64,000 bases of DNA from Patiria pectinifera. Lineage: Eukaryota; Echinodermata; Asteroidea; Valvatida; Asterinidae. Location: assembly GCA_029964075.1 (NCBI GenBank), contig CM057142.1, positions 34,536,392 through 34,600,391 of the forward strand, in the 5' to 3' direction. Shown here in pieces: positions 1 to 12,665 of this stretch (position 1 is the stretch's first letter; each line of letters opens with the position of its first letter). The notes below the pieces were generated by a model that saw nothing but the letters and a program-made list of their open reading frames with translations, searched no databases and had not been told where the DNA came from. The translations under genes were made by a program, and so were the position numbers.

Positions 1-2903
1 TTAAATATGCTTATATTGTACATAGTTTTAGAGGTATTTTGGTGCATTACATTTTCTTGCCATCCGACTTGAAAAGATAAAAGATATCTGGTTCATGCTC
101 TTTAATCAAAGAATGAAGGAGTTTAGAGGAAGAGAAACAACGGAGCCTTCAACATTTAAGAATACATGTAGTATGCACCATATTTTCATGGCTACAAAAT
201 ATACATTTTAGCTTCAATAGTAGTCACTGACTTCGGGACTAAATGTTCGCTTTCTGCCGGTCATTCACATTCGCGACTATGCCCCTCTTAATTCAAGGCA
301 CGGAATGTAACATTCATCAGTATACTTATTCCTTCTGACGTCGTTTTTGTATATACGTCTTTTTAAAGCATTTGATCCGTCAGGTGGACAACTTAATCCC
401 CTGAACCTTTGGGTATGGTCCTTGCCTTACTCTGGCTGCAGTACTTATACTTTGATATTATCAAATAATGTATAGTTGCATGAATTACTTGTATACAGGA
501 CTGTAAATATTTGTTTTCACTAGGATGTTTTAATGAAACATTCCATTATTTATAATACTTCCGTCTCTAAGGCTTCATGTATATCTTTTATATGTAAGCA
601 ATTTGTTTGCAAACAGCTTTTATAGCATATTGTCAAGTAATGCCTTCTGGACACGGTAGTGGTAGTAATTTAATGTTATACCATAAATTGTTCAACGTAC
701 GGTATATTATATAAAAAGTGATGTCCATGAAATGTACAGTGCACATAATGTAAGGAATCAGCAAGCAGTCGCAGACTGTCGCCGACGCTTCGCATACTTC
801 CTAACGGGTGTAGCAATTAACAAGGGTTGTAAGAGCGAAATGAGATTTTGATTTGTCTCGGTCGTAGTCACTAAATAGAATGGATCCGTCCCAGATTAAA
901 AAACAGACAAGTGCAATTATCTGAAACGCCAATGTGCCTTACCATTTCCCTTGACCCTGTATTGGACAACGCACATCGGAGGTTGGTTGGTCCGATGATG
1001 TATTATTATTGTTATTATTTTGTTTAAATATATGATGCCTTTCCCACAGCTCCTTGAGGTCTTTGTTGTTAGGCCTACATGTACTTAATTAAAAACAAAC
1101 AAACGTAGCACTATCTACTTAATTTTTGTTGTATACCTAAACAGGTGGGCCAGCTACTTTTCCAGAGTGATTATTTTCCGCTTATGATATGAAAGCAATT
1201 TAAGGGGCTGCGTTTGAAGTTAACTCTCACGCGTTTCTGATGTTAATATTCCTTTTGTAACGGACTTGTTTGCTTGTCCAGTTTTCGGGAGAATTTTTTT
1301 TTTTTAATTTCATTTTCTGTACGTTGAATTTATTGAACTGATAAGAATTATAGGCTGCTTCATAGGAAATATATGTTATTTTGGTTTGTCTATTCTTAAT
1401 ATTTTAGCCAAATACGTAAATCATGAGCGAGAATTATCGAGACATTATTTTAATCGTCACTGTCTTGGATTGATTAAACCAATGCTATATTTTTCCCAAT
1501 TCTGGAAAAGATACTCGAACGTCTTGGTTGTGATTTGTGAGTTCTTACAAAACTCTACAAACCGTGTTTGCTTCTCCATTTTGTGTCAACAGTCAGCCGT
1601 TACATGAAGCACTTTGGACCCTCGTCGACGTTCGACCTCACTCCAGAACAGAAAATGTCAACTAGCACGCCGAGCTAAAAATCGTAGGATGGCCCTAAAG
1701 GTAACGTCAGTGCGTACAGATTACGCCGTAGACCAACACAACGCCACGCCTCGTTTCCCCTCGCCATTGTTAGCCATAATGTCCGTGCGCAAATATGCAG
1801 ACCTTTTAGTGTTAAAATGCATTTAAAGACGCACGTCAATGTTGGCATATCGGTGGGAAATTTTCTCGGACAGTCCTGCAAAATTAACGCGGTAGATTTT
1901 GCGAGTATAATAACGATCTGCTGCCATCGGAGCGAATTATGAAACACGAATTTCCACAGTTTGATGTCTTATGCCGTCTTGATTGAACTTCTAAGCTTTG
2001 ATTATTTTTCAGTATTGTGGGTTGACCTTTCGAGCGAAGGGAGCGTTGGTGACCAACGGATGCAACGACTAGGTTATTAAATTAGAGCTCAATGAATTAT
2101 CCACAATGAAATTATAGCATCTTGTTTCCCCTCAAGAAGTCAGCAGCTTGGTGCCTTACGCTTGAATTATTTCCCGTAAGAAGACACTAGGAAACCAGTA
2201 TCAATATGATATATAACAAGTACATAATTATACTCCCAATATTAAGGAGAGTGATAAATCGAGACACTAAAAGAAAAAAATTAAAAGCTTTAGCAGCCAT
2301 ATTGCAACTTTACGTTCGATTTTATTCCGGGGTAACTTTATCATTGCGATATTCCCATCGATACAAGATTACTGCAACCCAATCTTGAAGGCGAGCAAAT
2401 TGCAGCAGCGTAACCAGGTTTTGTGTTTGGGGCGGTCTGGGGGATCACGAGCGTCATCGTACCAATTTGAATGGGGGTTGTGCCAAACAAAAATTGACGA
2501 CAGACGCTCCGTCCTGAAAGGTAGCCAGGGATTTTCCCAGTCACCCGACCGCCGCAAAATCATCAATGGGGTTCGACTATCCCCTCGCCCAGCGGCACTG
2601 GGTGGGGCTGGTTGATTTTGAGCTCTCATTGGCCGATTTCTGTTTACCCGTTGACTTGGTGTCAACGCGTTCTCGGCTCTCATTGGACAAGCCGTTTACG
2701 CTGCTGACACGGGTCACCTCTTCCGCGTGTGCACGATCCTTTCGCACAAGATGCGAAAGTATGCACACTTTTCATAGCAAGTGACTTTCTGTGACCCGTG
2801 CTTCCTACACACAATTTTGTGAAACGGATTAGCCACACCCCCCCCCCTCCACTAGCGCCATTGGATAGTGCGGGGGAGGGGAGGTAGCGTCAGCGGGTAA
2901 TAC

Positions 2904-3574
2904 GGGTGTCTAAAAAAAATTAAAACAAAACTCAAAGCATCCTCTTTTTCACAACGCAAATATCTATACATATTTAGAGGGTATAGTCCATTGGCTTTTC
3001 AACAACGAACAAATCTTTCCAATCAGGTGAATATTTTAGTGAGTAATAGCCAATTCAGAATAAGTGCCGATTTTTCAATCTGTGCACGGTCCCAAATGTC
3101 ATTTATTAGGAATGTAAATGAATTCGGGGTGAGGGTTTAGTCTTCCATTCTTTAATGTTTTAATCTTTCTTTATTTTGTTCATTTTCAATTTTTAATTTT
3201 TTGCAACAATGGTCATTTATCTTTTTGGAATTAATGGTAGTCCTGAAAATAACTGTTTTGGTAAAGTTCTTAAATGTTACTTTGCTGCTCTGTCTCTGCC
3301 CTCTACTTGGTAGTATTTTTTTCCACAAATGCAAGTTTCGGTCCGTGTTCATAGTGCGGCAGTCAAATATCAGTCGCCGTGGACAACATGCAAAAGTGGT
3401 ACTTGTTTTCAATTGGCCATAACTCAATAAATATTAACCCAATTGGAAAGATTTTTTCGTTGTTGAAAAGCTAAAGGACAATACATTCCAAATAAGTATA
3501 GATATTTTCGCGGTGTTTTTATTAAAGCTGTTAAAAAGAGGACACTTTGAGGGTTCCTTTATTTTTAGACACCC
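2904..3574. repeat. Inverted-repeat (foldback) element, about 670 bp
   Basis: Both ends carry GGGTGTCTAAAAA in inverted orientation, and similarity continues inwards for about 170 bases: GCTTTTCAACAACGAA followed by AATCTTTCCAAT in both arms, near 2993 and 3470. No transposase is present. A TA lies next to each end, a possible target duplication. Likely a non-autonomous DNA transposon. Confidence 0.7.
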
Positions 3575-5917
3575 TTGTACTACTATGCTTAAATCCATTA
3601 CAAAAGAAAATGCAAAACATTGCAGGGGCCAGCCAAGCTACCCCATTGTCCCTCACCTCCCGCATACTCCATAGCTAAATTGGTCTTTTTTCAATTCCTC
3701 TGCAATTAGGCAAACGGGGCGAATTCGAGGGTACAGTCAATCTCTGACACACAATAAAAGGTAGGTCAGGTCATCATGGTCTCTGTGCATGGTGAAACAA
3801 AAATATCTGGAGGATGTAGTGCGTGAGCCTTGACGTGTGCGTGATAGGCCTGCGGTCACCTCTTAATAGTGACGTGCACCGCGATTTCGACAAAAAAAAT
3901 ATCCGTAATTTCAGTTTGAAATCCTTTGTATACCCAATGTCTAAGTTCATTTCCGTAATATAATGAGAAATTTAGATTTCGCTATATAAAGGTAAAAGTC
4001 GTCGGCAAGAATCGGTAACTAATTTATTTCAAGTTTCAAAACATTTCACAATCATGTAGCCACATTATAGTCAGATATCCCATAAACATATAATAACACA
4101 AGTGAAGACAACTTAACAGTTTTTATATTTGCATTCGTTTAATCATCTCGCTTCGTTCATAAATATATAAATGTGATAATCTATACAAGTTTTTAGTAAC
4201 ATCACTGAGCTTAACGGCGTAGAACGATAAACAAAATCACATTACAATCGTTCAGATAGACTAAAATGTAAGTAATGGTGTGACCGCAGTCAATTTGCGC
4301 ATAATCAATTTAGATAAATCAATCTTGTTTAGCATAAATAACAAGTGTAAAAATAATTTATAGTAGGCCTAGTTGAACTAAATTACAACAAAAAAATATG
4401 TTCAACGCACTGGAAAATAGAATAAGGGCCTCTGATCTGAGTAAACGTATTCCTTTGATGCATATGATTACATTGGCCGTACCAATATACATGTATACGC
4501 GCTCCATGACTCGATGTAACATTGCACTACCAACACAATATAGGTACAAAAATTGTATACAACGAGCAATAGGAAATGAACTCAGTGAGCCAAGTAATCT
4601 ATATCACAAGCCATATCACTGACGGAATGTATCCTTGAAAATTGTATTCACTATGGTATCAAAACAAGTTCATAGATATCAGTTTCATATTCTGAGTCAC
4701 GGCAGCATATTCCAAAAAGCCAACTACGTAATTAACACAAAATATCACATGCATGAAATACAATACGGTATTTCTATATAAGTCTTGCAATAGCAGTTAA
4801 GATTTACATCCATGGGTCCGAATGCAACAAAGCAATGAACTTAATTGAATTCGGCCACAGGATCGCATTTGTATGTTGATTTTTTTCCATCACGAAAGTG
4901 AAGAATACTGTATGCTGTAGGCCTACTGGACAGTCTTAAGACGAATTACGTATTCTACCGCACGGCACTTAACCGTATGTAATTTAATTTCCGGTCACAC
5001 AAGTCGTTCGACGGGATGCATGCAAGCGTGTATATGCATTGTAACACGTGCATTAAAACCATGCAGTCACCGTAAGTGCCCAAGACATGACACGTACGTC
5101 GGTCTCTTTATGTCTGCCTTCCTAATATTTGCAGGAGACCATGTACGGAAAAAGAAAATCGATATTGTTTTCGCAATAATACTTTTGTAACTGTTGTGGT
5201 CAAAACTCAAAATACTGCTGAATTGAGAGTGAGACAATAGTTACTTCAAACAATATTCTGTTTTGGTACCAATTGGAGATGCAGAGTATCACAGTCGATG
5301 AGTTTTTTATGTGATGTTCGCTATAATCGTATTCCGTAATACAATTTGGTTATCTACTAGAGAGAATATATCGAGACTGAATTTTTTTTTTTTAAATCAT
5401 AGTAGAGGAACACAATACGCCATATTGATTTTAACCAATTAGCATCAACTAAATACGAAACAGAAAAAAAATTGTACATTACAATTAAAAGATAAATACT
5501 CGACAGTTTCGTACCATGGTGAGCACGTGACCCAAATTGGTAAACCAATTTCTCCTCATAGGAACCATTAGTGATTAAGGAGAATTTAGCAACCTCCTTT
5601 AAAGGAACAAATTCAAGTACTCTTGCCTTTTCGGTATTTTGAAGATATTTCATAAAAAGTTATAATATTCGAGAGAAAAATATTTTGAAACATTCAGTTA
5701 TCAACATTGCATAAGCCCTAATTCTTCCAACAAATAAACCTTGCATACATAAGTACATCCGCACTGCGAAAACCTTTACTTGTGTTTCTCGGAGGCGCGT
5801 CCTGAACCAAACCTAATATCCCATTCGAAGTGCACACTGCAATCTATTAGATCGTCTTTGACCAAAGCAAAACACAACGAGATTTCGAGATTATAATTAT
5901 CATCATTATTATTAATT

Positions 5918-6160
5918 AATTCTGGTAATGAAACCAAGGATTCATCAAAAGCGCCCTATAGGCACTGTATAGCTCGCAAGCCTAAATAAACTTAGAGAGA
6001 AGTATGGGAGGAAAACCCCAAAAGGATATTTTCGGGAAAACCCCACGAAATCAGGCAGAGACTGAAAACCCAATCCACATATTGGCCCAGGCGGGAATCG
6101 AACCCGGGTCACAGCGCTAGCGGTGGAAGCTATACCCCAGCCACATAGCATATATTTGTT
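5918..6160 (-). repeat. tRNA-derived SINE
   Basis: Read on the minus strand, the head holds a pol III B box (GGGTTCGATTCCCGC, 6105-6091) and an A-box-like stretch around 6130-6145. A body follows, and the tail at 5918-5975 reads GCGCTTTTGATGAATCCTTG and runs into an AT-rich simple repeat. The same tail occurs at 49.92-49.98 kb, which shows that this is a dispersed family and not a functional tRNA. Confidence 0.75.
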
Positions 6161-6768
6161 TCTCACTGTGAACACAAAAATCAGATGATTGACGAATTTT
6201 CGTACTTCCACCACCGTCGGATAGACGCTTGCCTCAAGCAGTACCTTAGTTTGAAAGGGACAATCACATTTGAAGCTCTTTCTGAGAACGATATAGACCG
6301 TACTTGGCCGCGTCAGTTTTTGACAAAGAAAATGATACACGATTCGCGCAGTTTCACCGCTTAAATCAAATTATGAGACCGTTTTGATTACGATTTATGG
6401 AACGCCAAAAAATAAGAAGTTATTATGAACCCGCGTCGAATTGGCTATACACATGCATGATGTACCTGCAGGGCTTATTCGTTTGATATTAAATGTCGAT
6501 CTCGCCAGGCGAAGCGGGGCAAATGGGTTCTCGCTAATGAAGATTGGCTTGGTAAGGTATTAAAAAACACCTGCACAGCTAGGGATTTGAGGTTTAATCA
6601 CCGCAGCTGCGTGGGCTCTGCAGACAAGCACCCTCGGAGGGCAATTTGAGCCGTGTTGCATGAAAAGTAATTCTCAAAATAGATTTGAACCAACCCGCAA
6701 ATACTGCACCGGTTCACATTACGAAGGAAACGTATACATAGGACGCCATCAAAAAACGGTATACTTCT

Positions 6769-7280
6769 TTAATATAGCTTTTCCCGGCCAATTTCCTAAA
6801 ATGTTCATTCACTTCTGAAAATCGGTCATTCATTTTCGTCTGAATTTGAGAATCGCTCTGGACACGCGTTTCATTTTCGCTACCAGAGCATTTGATTCCA
6901 TTTCAGTTCAATCAATTACGTGATTGAGCAGCACCTTTCGTTTATGTCCATTCAGATTCGTTTACAAGACTTCTTTTTCGCTTTTAGAGGGCGATTTCAA
7001 ACATTGACCATTCCATCTCACTTTTAGTTTATGTTCTGTGATGTAATCTGCTATTTTGAATGAGAAAAACGTACTTTTGATTGCACATTCACGAAATTGT
7101 ATTCCAGAACTCTGCGCGAAAAGGTATTATAATGCTTGCGTAAATGAATGCACAGGTAACGTAATTGGCCGTCTGTTTCTCAAAACCGAATGCACGGACA
7201 ATGAAAACGATTGAAATGGAATGACCGATTTTCAGAAGTGAAGGAATATTTCAGGAAATTGGCCGGGAAACCTATATTAA
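6769..7280. repeat. Foldback MITE, full copy
   Basis: The ends are inverted copies: TTAATATAG then TTTTCCCGGCCAATTTCC at the left, and GGAAATTGGCCGGGAAA then CCTATATTAA at the right. The inner pair CTGAAAATCGGTC / GACCGATTTTCAG follows. TTAA at the extreme ends could be the target duplication. The interior shows no coding capacity. A second copy lies at 10.85 kb. Confidence 0.78.
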
Positions 7281-7805
7281 AAATAAAAGGTCTTATTTGA
7301 TAAAGCAGGGCGAGTTGATTTATCAATTCACCCTTTAGCTAAAACAGGATCTCATTTTCTTTAGTCTGAAGATGCTGCCTTACACTGGCCAGTCCTATTC
7401 TAGCCCACTTCGTTACACCTACTTGCTCAAATCTTTGCTTTCATTTCGTGTATTGTCTACCCAAGGACAAGTTACACCAAACGGCCAAAGGCAATCGACT
7501 GATGGCGTTTCTGGCGTCTGTGCTAAGGCCTGACGTGTGAAGTTGTTACTCATTTGAGGAACAAGCTATAAGTCTAACAGGGGGAAAACGCCTCTTTCAA
7601 GAATGAAAATCCGAAAAATAAGCTCCACGAACTACAGGTACCCTCGTGTTCCGTCTATTTACTATTCATGTCAGTTATATCATATTCACAAGTATCAAAA
7701 AGTTGTGCAAGTCATTTCAATTGTATCAAGAGGACCTCAGGCCAAATATGAGATACACTCTAAAAACTGTGTAGCAATTAAACACATACAGTCGTGAATG
7801 TCTAT

Positions 7806-7980
7806 ACGCCCGAGGGCAATGCTTTGTGTTTCCCTTTGTCCCTGTAATATAACACTCTCTCATAGACTAAGCACATAACCGTTCGATCGAGGACCGTTTT
7901 CAACTAAAGACCCAACGCTCGAGGACTGAAAGGATCTTTCGTTCTCCCTCTGTGTGTCTGTCTTCTATCGTAATGCCATG
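7806..7980 (+). repeat. Dispersed repeat R1, copy 1
   Basis: Shares long runs with 25.975-26.145 kb in the same orientation, including TGTGTTTCCCTTTGTCCCTG and CGAGGACTGAAAGGATCTTT. No coding potential or terminal structure was seen; probably a fragment of an unidentified element. Confidence 0.65.
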
Positions 7981-8116
7981 TATAATCTTGCTATCACTTT
8001 GTAAAATCAATTCCTTAACATCAATGTTCAATTGCTAAACACTATCCATCCTTACTCTAAACATGTTTAGCATTTAAACATGTTTACAAACTGATAGTAA
8101 GAAGGTGTTTAAAAAA

Positions 8117-8392
8117 GTGTTTAATTGCTCTCTAAATCCCAAAGAGTGAAATTAGGGACTAGACCGTTTCAGAGTGAAAATCACTCTCATTTTCGATTGA
8201 CATTTTCGATTGAAGTGGTTCTAAAACATGAACCACTTCAGTCCAAGCTCGAGTGAACCCTCGATCTTTACGAATTACGATTAAAGAAATTTCACTCTAA
8301 AACGTCTAGTCCCTAGTTTCCGACTGTGGGAGGGAATCTTCACTCGAATGGAGTAAATTTTCACTCTTTAGAATTTAGAGAGTGCTAAACAC
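8117..8392. repeat. Short foldback element, about 276 bp
   Basis: The ends are inverted: GTGTTTAATTGCTCTCTAAAT at the left pairs with ATTTAGAGAGTGCTAAACAC at the right, followed inwards by AAAGAGTGAAA / TTTCACTCTTT and GACTAGACCGTTT / AAACGTCTAGTC. A central hairpin uses AAGTGGTTC / GAACCACTT. The whole segment can fold on itself. Confidence 0.72.
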
Positions 8393-9460
8393 AATTGTTG
8401 CAGTGTAGTTTGTGCCGTGCTGGCCTCAGTGGTAACAATAAACATATAGAACACCGCATTTTAAATGCGAGGTTCACATTATTTTAAACATGAAAATTAA
8501 ACAATCACCAACTTTTTGAAACCATTTGAGTTATTCTGTGGACCTAACACATTTATCCTCTCCAAAATCACATCCGAAGTGCACAATCTATCGTCACACT
8601 TAAAGCATAGAGCAAGGACCCAGCGCATCATGGCCATTGGAACTGTCACGGCATCGCGGGGGAGGGAAGCATTAAATGATGTCTAACCAAAAACCGAGCC
8701 CCGAGCATCAAGTAATACCCCTTTCCCCTTCCCCCACTTTCAATCTTTTAGCACGGTCGTTGATTTCTCACTGAGTTGCCTGTCGGTGCGTGCTTCATCC
8801 ATCGGAAATCCTTGCGACGCCCGTGGGGACTTTAACTCCATGTCATGACGTAGAAGATTAGCAGATTGATCCTCGTTCTGATCTTAGGTTTCGGAGGTGA
8901 TTTGTACTAAATTGTAGAGCACAGGCCTACAGTGATTTGCTTCAGGTCGGATGTAAACACACGTCATTGACACCAAGTTTATACACTTCACTTTTAGGCT
9001 TTTTGTTCGGTTTGCTCATTTGCCAATACAAAAGATTTTATCAACACGCCTCAATAGATATTTGATTTTGTCCCCTTCATTTCATCGGCATTTGGCAATA
9101 TTATACAGAAGCAGACAAAAAGGGCTCTCTCGTTTAGATTTTGATGTTCGCTTGCTTGCAACAATTCATGGCCAGAACTGATATCAACTAGAAAATAAGA
9201 GCATATTATCCACCCATCGGAAATCATTAACGAGTGTATACATTATTATGATCCGATAAGGTGATAAGGCACTTACAGCAAGAACGATCGGTATATGGCT
9301 CTTGAGATAATGTCGGCAGTTTAAACATAAATTATACCAAAGTAACCGAAGTCGAGTCCTGCAGAAGGACACCACTACGTGCGGAGCAAAGCAATACAGG
9401 GTGTCCCAAAAATGTGCAAGCAATTATACCTTAATTTCTCAAAAAACTACTGAACATGAG

Positions 9461-9812
9461 TATTTCATCTTGATGGAGCATATTAATTATACTCTTGTGT
9501 ATATTCCGTACAAATGCCATTGAAATCCGTTCATACAAACCAGAGATCTAACATATTATAAAAAGCTATGGGGTTTTCACCCATTCCAATGGGATGGGGT
9601 TTACAAAGTTCACTTAATTACATCCGAGTGAAAAGGCCCATGTTAATCTGATGCACTAATATCACTAGCTGTGTAAATCCCATTGAATTGGGTGAAAAGC
9701 CCATAGCCTTTTACAATCTGTTAGATCTCTGGTTTGCATGAACGGATTTCCATGGCATTTTCACTGATTATACACAAAGAGTATAATTAATATGCTCCAT
9801 CAAGATGAAATA
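9461..9812. repeat. Foldback element, about 352 bp, arms near 140 bp
   Basis: Left arm TATTTCATCTTGATGGAGCA is complemented at the right end, and pairing continues inwards through AATTATACTCTT, GAAATCCGTTCAT, ACCAGAGATCTAACA and GGGTTTTCACCCA. The loop lies near 9.60-9.66 kb. Just left, at 9398, CAGGGTGTCCCAAAAATG resembles a Tc1/mariner-type end. Confidence 0.78.
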
Positions 9813-10291
9813 CTGGGATTGCACTACGTGAGTGTTAAGGACATATTTTCACTGATTAATTAACTTTTCTGTGTGCAGTTGAAACGGAATAGTGTGACTG
9901 GGCCAGGTAATGTCTTATGTCAAACTAACAAGGTTGAACCAAATCCGTGATCTCAAAAAATGTCATATTATAGACACTCTTATCTGACAACCCCCTTGAA
10001 ATTAATTGGAACCCGGATGTATATGGCACTTTTGATGATTATTTCCGAGTACCACAGATTCCTAACGTTTTTGGACCATAATGTAAATATATAATTGCAC
10101 GATAAGTTACAGCTCTTTTTCCTGTCGAATTCGGAAAGGAACCAAAAAAAAAAACCCAACATTTTCAACACACTGCCGTGTAATTTTCCAAACACAATTT
10201 GCAATTTTAGTAGTTCACTTGTTCAGTTATAACAAACGGAAAGGATAACATAATGATGAGGTCATATTTTTCATATTAAGCTTCTGCCACG

Positions 10292-10469
10292 GTGACTGCT
10301 CTGTGTTCCGACACCCCTATGTTCCGACTACCGGCACATTAGATGTATTACTCCCGGTGAGGGTTAGGGTTAGGGTTAGGTTTAGGATATAGGGATAGGG
10401 ATAAGAATATGTACAGTCGGAACATAGGGGTGTCGGAACAAAGGGGTGTCGGAAAATAGAGGTGTAACC
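10292..10469. repeat. Small element with telomere-like core and 9 bp flanking repeat
   Basis: A GGGTTA tandem (10360-10381) is flanked by an inverted pair of about 24 bases at 10305-10328 and 10416-10439 (core CCGACACCCCTATG and its complement). A third partial unit follows at 10441. The direct repeat TCTGCCACG lies at 10283-10291 and 10470-10478, which looks like a target duplication. The segment is therefore an inserted element, not a chromosome end. Confidence 0.6.
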
Positions 10470-10850
10470 TCTGCCACGACCAAAAATGTATATATTTTTT
10501 AAATTTCCTTTTTAGATTGGAAAAATTAACAAGTTCTTCTTGCGAGCGTCTTGGCATACTTCGAACTAGCTTGATTTCTTAAAAAAAAAACACCTGTCAT
10601 AGCCTAGGAGATTTTACTCATGCAAGTTTACAGAGTGCGAAAGAGCGACCTTTCCCTTGCCGTGAATTGAATAAAGTTAGCGATTTCAGACGCGCATAAG
10701 AGACAACTCAACTAAAAAGATAGTCGAGTGCGGTGCACTGCACAGTTATATCAACAGTGAACAATGAAACATGAAAGCAATTACATCAAGAGTGCAGCAC
10801 CCTGACGAGAATGAAACCTGCATCAACTCGTAAAGGAACCGACTATGAAC

Positions 10851-11250
10851 GAAGCACATTTCGTTTATGCTCATTCAGATTCGTTTACAAGACTTCCTTT
10901 CCGCTTTTAGATGGCGATTTCAAAAATTGGTCATTCTATTTCACTGTTAGTTTAATGTTATGTGATGCAATCTGCTATTTTGAATGAGAAAAACGTACTT
11001 TTGATTGCACATTCTCGAAATTGTTTACCAGAACTCTGCGCGAAAAGGTATTACTTGCGTAAATGAATGCACAGGTAACGTAATTGGCCGTCTGTTTCAC
11101 AAAACCAAATGCATGGACAGTGAAAACGATTGAACTTTCGTTGAATTGAAATGGGATTAAAGACGTGCATTCAAAATCAGACGAAAATCAGTGACCGATT
11201 TTCAGAAGTGAATGGAAATTTTAGGAAATTGGCCGGGTAAACCTATATAT
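10851..11250. repeat. Foldback MITE, second copy (left end missing)
   Basis: About 400 bases match the element at 6769-7280 in the same orientation, sharing for example TTTTGAATGAGAAAAACGTA and TGCACAGGTAACGTAATTGG, and ending at GGCCGGGTAAACCTATA. The left terminal segment is absent. This copy keeps inner right-arm sequence that the first copy has lost. Confidence 0.75.
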
Positions 11251-12020
11251 AAAGGGAGAAAAATGATTTTAAATTGTTCGACTACAATTTCCATTTTTCA
11301 TTTGAAATTGCCTCACCTATACATCGCACAGGTAACTCAGATTTCATTTCATTCAAAGGAATGTTTAAATAGACATTCGTCTTCGGCGGCGTATCTAGTT
11401 TCTGAGCCGGTGGGGGGGGGGGGGCAAAAGTTTGACTTTCCCCTAACGATATCGGAAAGGTCGAAAAACGTTTCAGTTTCACAAACTAAGCGCCTTCTGT
11501 CGTTGTTAAATATTAATGTTAACCTTTGCATAAAAATAATATACAGACCCGCAATAATTCCTACTGTAGAAAAAATGAGGGGGGGGGGGCAGTTCCTCCG
11601 GATCTTAACGTGAGTGCTCCTTGTCAAAAAGAATATCAGTGTAAGAACCGAGTAGCTACTTTCTTTTATACACAAACATCGACTTTCATATTCCTTGCAG
11701 TCATTTGCAATATCACTTCCCTCCACACATTGATCATTCATTGAAATAGCTTCTATTTATGAACCTCCTAATCAGATTAAAAAAAAAAACCTGAATAAAA
11801 TCAGGTGCTTTTACACAAAGGACAGGTTGAATGAGTTATTGTCAGGCGTGATCAATATTGTATGTCTCAACAATGAGCGCTAGGGACAATAAAATCTAAT
11901 TATACGAGAGACATTGACCCTCAAAGAATCTACTCGTACAAGTACAAAGGAATAAAAAATAAATAAGTATAGGAATTTAAGAAAATATAGTGGTACTTTA
12001 CGCCTCCGAGGAATATTATG

Positions 12021-12026
12021 TTTAAT
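12021..12026 (-). terminator. Possible poly(A) signal of the globin gene
   Basis: ATTAAA on the minus strand, about 500 bases past the stop codon. It is the first common poly(A) hexamer variant noticed there; no cDNA support is available. Confidence 0.2.
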
Positions 12027-12527
12027 CCTTCTCTACATTTTCAAAACAGCTTAAAAGAGTTATCTTTGCTACCGATAACAATAAGCAAAACTCACTTGCT
12101 GTCGTGAAAAAACCCGAAGCATGTGGATTATCATAAGTTAACAGCGAATGGCCGCGGCAGCAGTACATCATTCATTGCCCAAAAAGCGGAGGGGGTAAAC
12201 TTTGAGGACAGAAAAAATGTACAATTATTTAACCTTACAAAAGACTGGCACACGCGGTGTTCGTGGAATTGTGTAGTTTTTTATATTGAGCTGCTGTCGT
12301 GGAGCGTTTGAAGAATCAAAAATCTTCCTTGGGGCGTGTGTTTTGATCGAGAGGCGCTCCATACATCGTGATTTCAAGCAAGACCGCTGCCCTCCGAGTG
12401 AACTCCACAATATGCATCCAAACGTGTGGCCGGATAAACGGCCCGGAAACAGCCGTCTGGCTCAGAATGATACCTCTTAATATTGCTGATATCAATGAGT
12501 AAACCATCTCCCCTCCACTGTTGTATA

Positions 12528-12665
12528 TTAAGATTCGGCCTGCATTGCCTTGGTCATGTGCTCGATCGCAAATGTCGTATATAGTTTGTAGATCTCCTCG
12601 ATCTTTTCACTGTACCTCGTGTCCAAAAGTTCCTCGATCGCCTCCAGTAAGGGCTTCTGAAACGT
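12528..12665 (-). CDS. Globin exon 3 (G/H helices and stop)
   Basis: The acceptor CTGCAG is followed directly by codons for TFQKPLLEAIEELLDTRYSE, continuing KIEEIYKLYTTFAIEHMTKA and ending MQAES then TAA at 12530-12528. The pattern matches a globin G helix, GH turn and H helix. It joins exon 2 in phase 0 and gives a normal globin-domain length. The exon is too short and lacks a Met start, so it is easily missed in ORF lists. Confidence 0.92.
   Translation of the reverse strand, partial: TFQKPLLEAIEELLDTRYSEKIEEIYKLYTTFAIEHMTKAMQAES

Larger units (their letters stand above)
1..12020. other. Downstream flank of the globin gene; no gene recognised
   Basis: Apart from the repeats listed separately (2.9-3.6, 5.9-6.2, 6.8-7.3, 7.8-8.0, 8.1-8.4, 9.4-9.8, 10.3-10.5 and 10.85-11.25 kb), I see only AT-rich sequence with short, unconserved open frames. 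None shows a recognisable domain or a consistent chain of splice sites. A segment at 11.40-11.60 kb carries two poly-G runs like the G-rich repeats further on. Confidence 0.6.

Noticed and set aside
6091-6160. Functional tRNA gene
   Set aside because: A and B boxes are present but the stems do not close and the segment continues into a SINE body and tail found elsewhere.
10360-10381. Chromosome end or fusion point
   Set aside because: Only about three telomere-type units, enclosed by inverted repeats and a 9 bp direct repeat; better explained as a small element.
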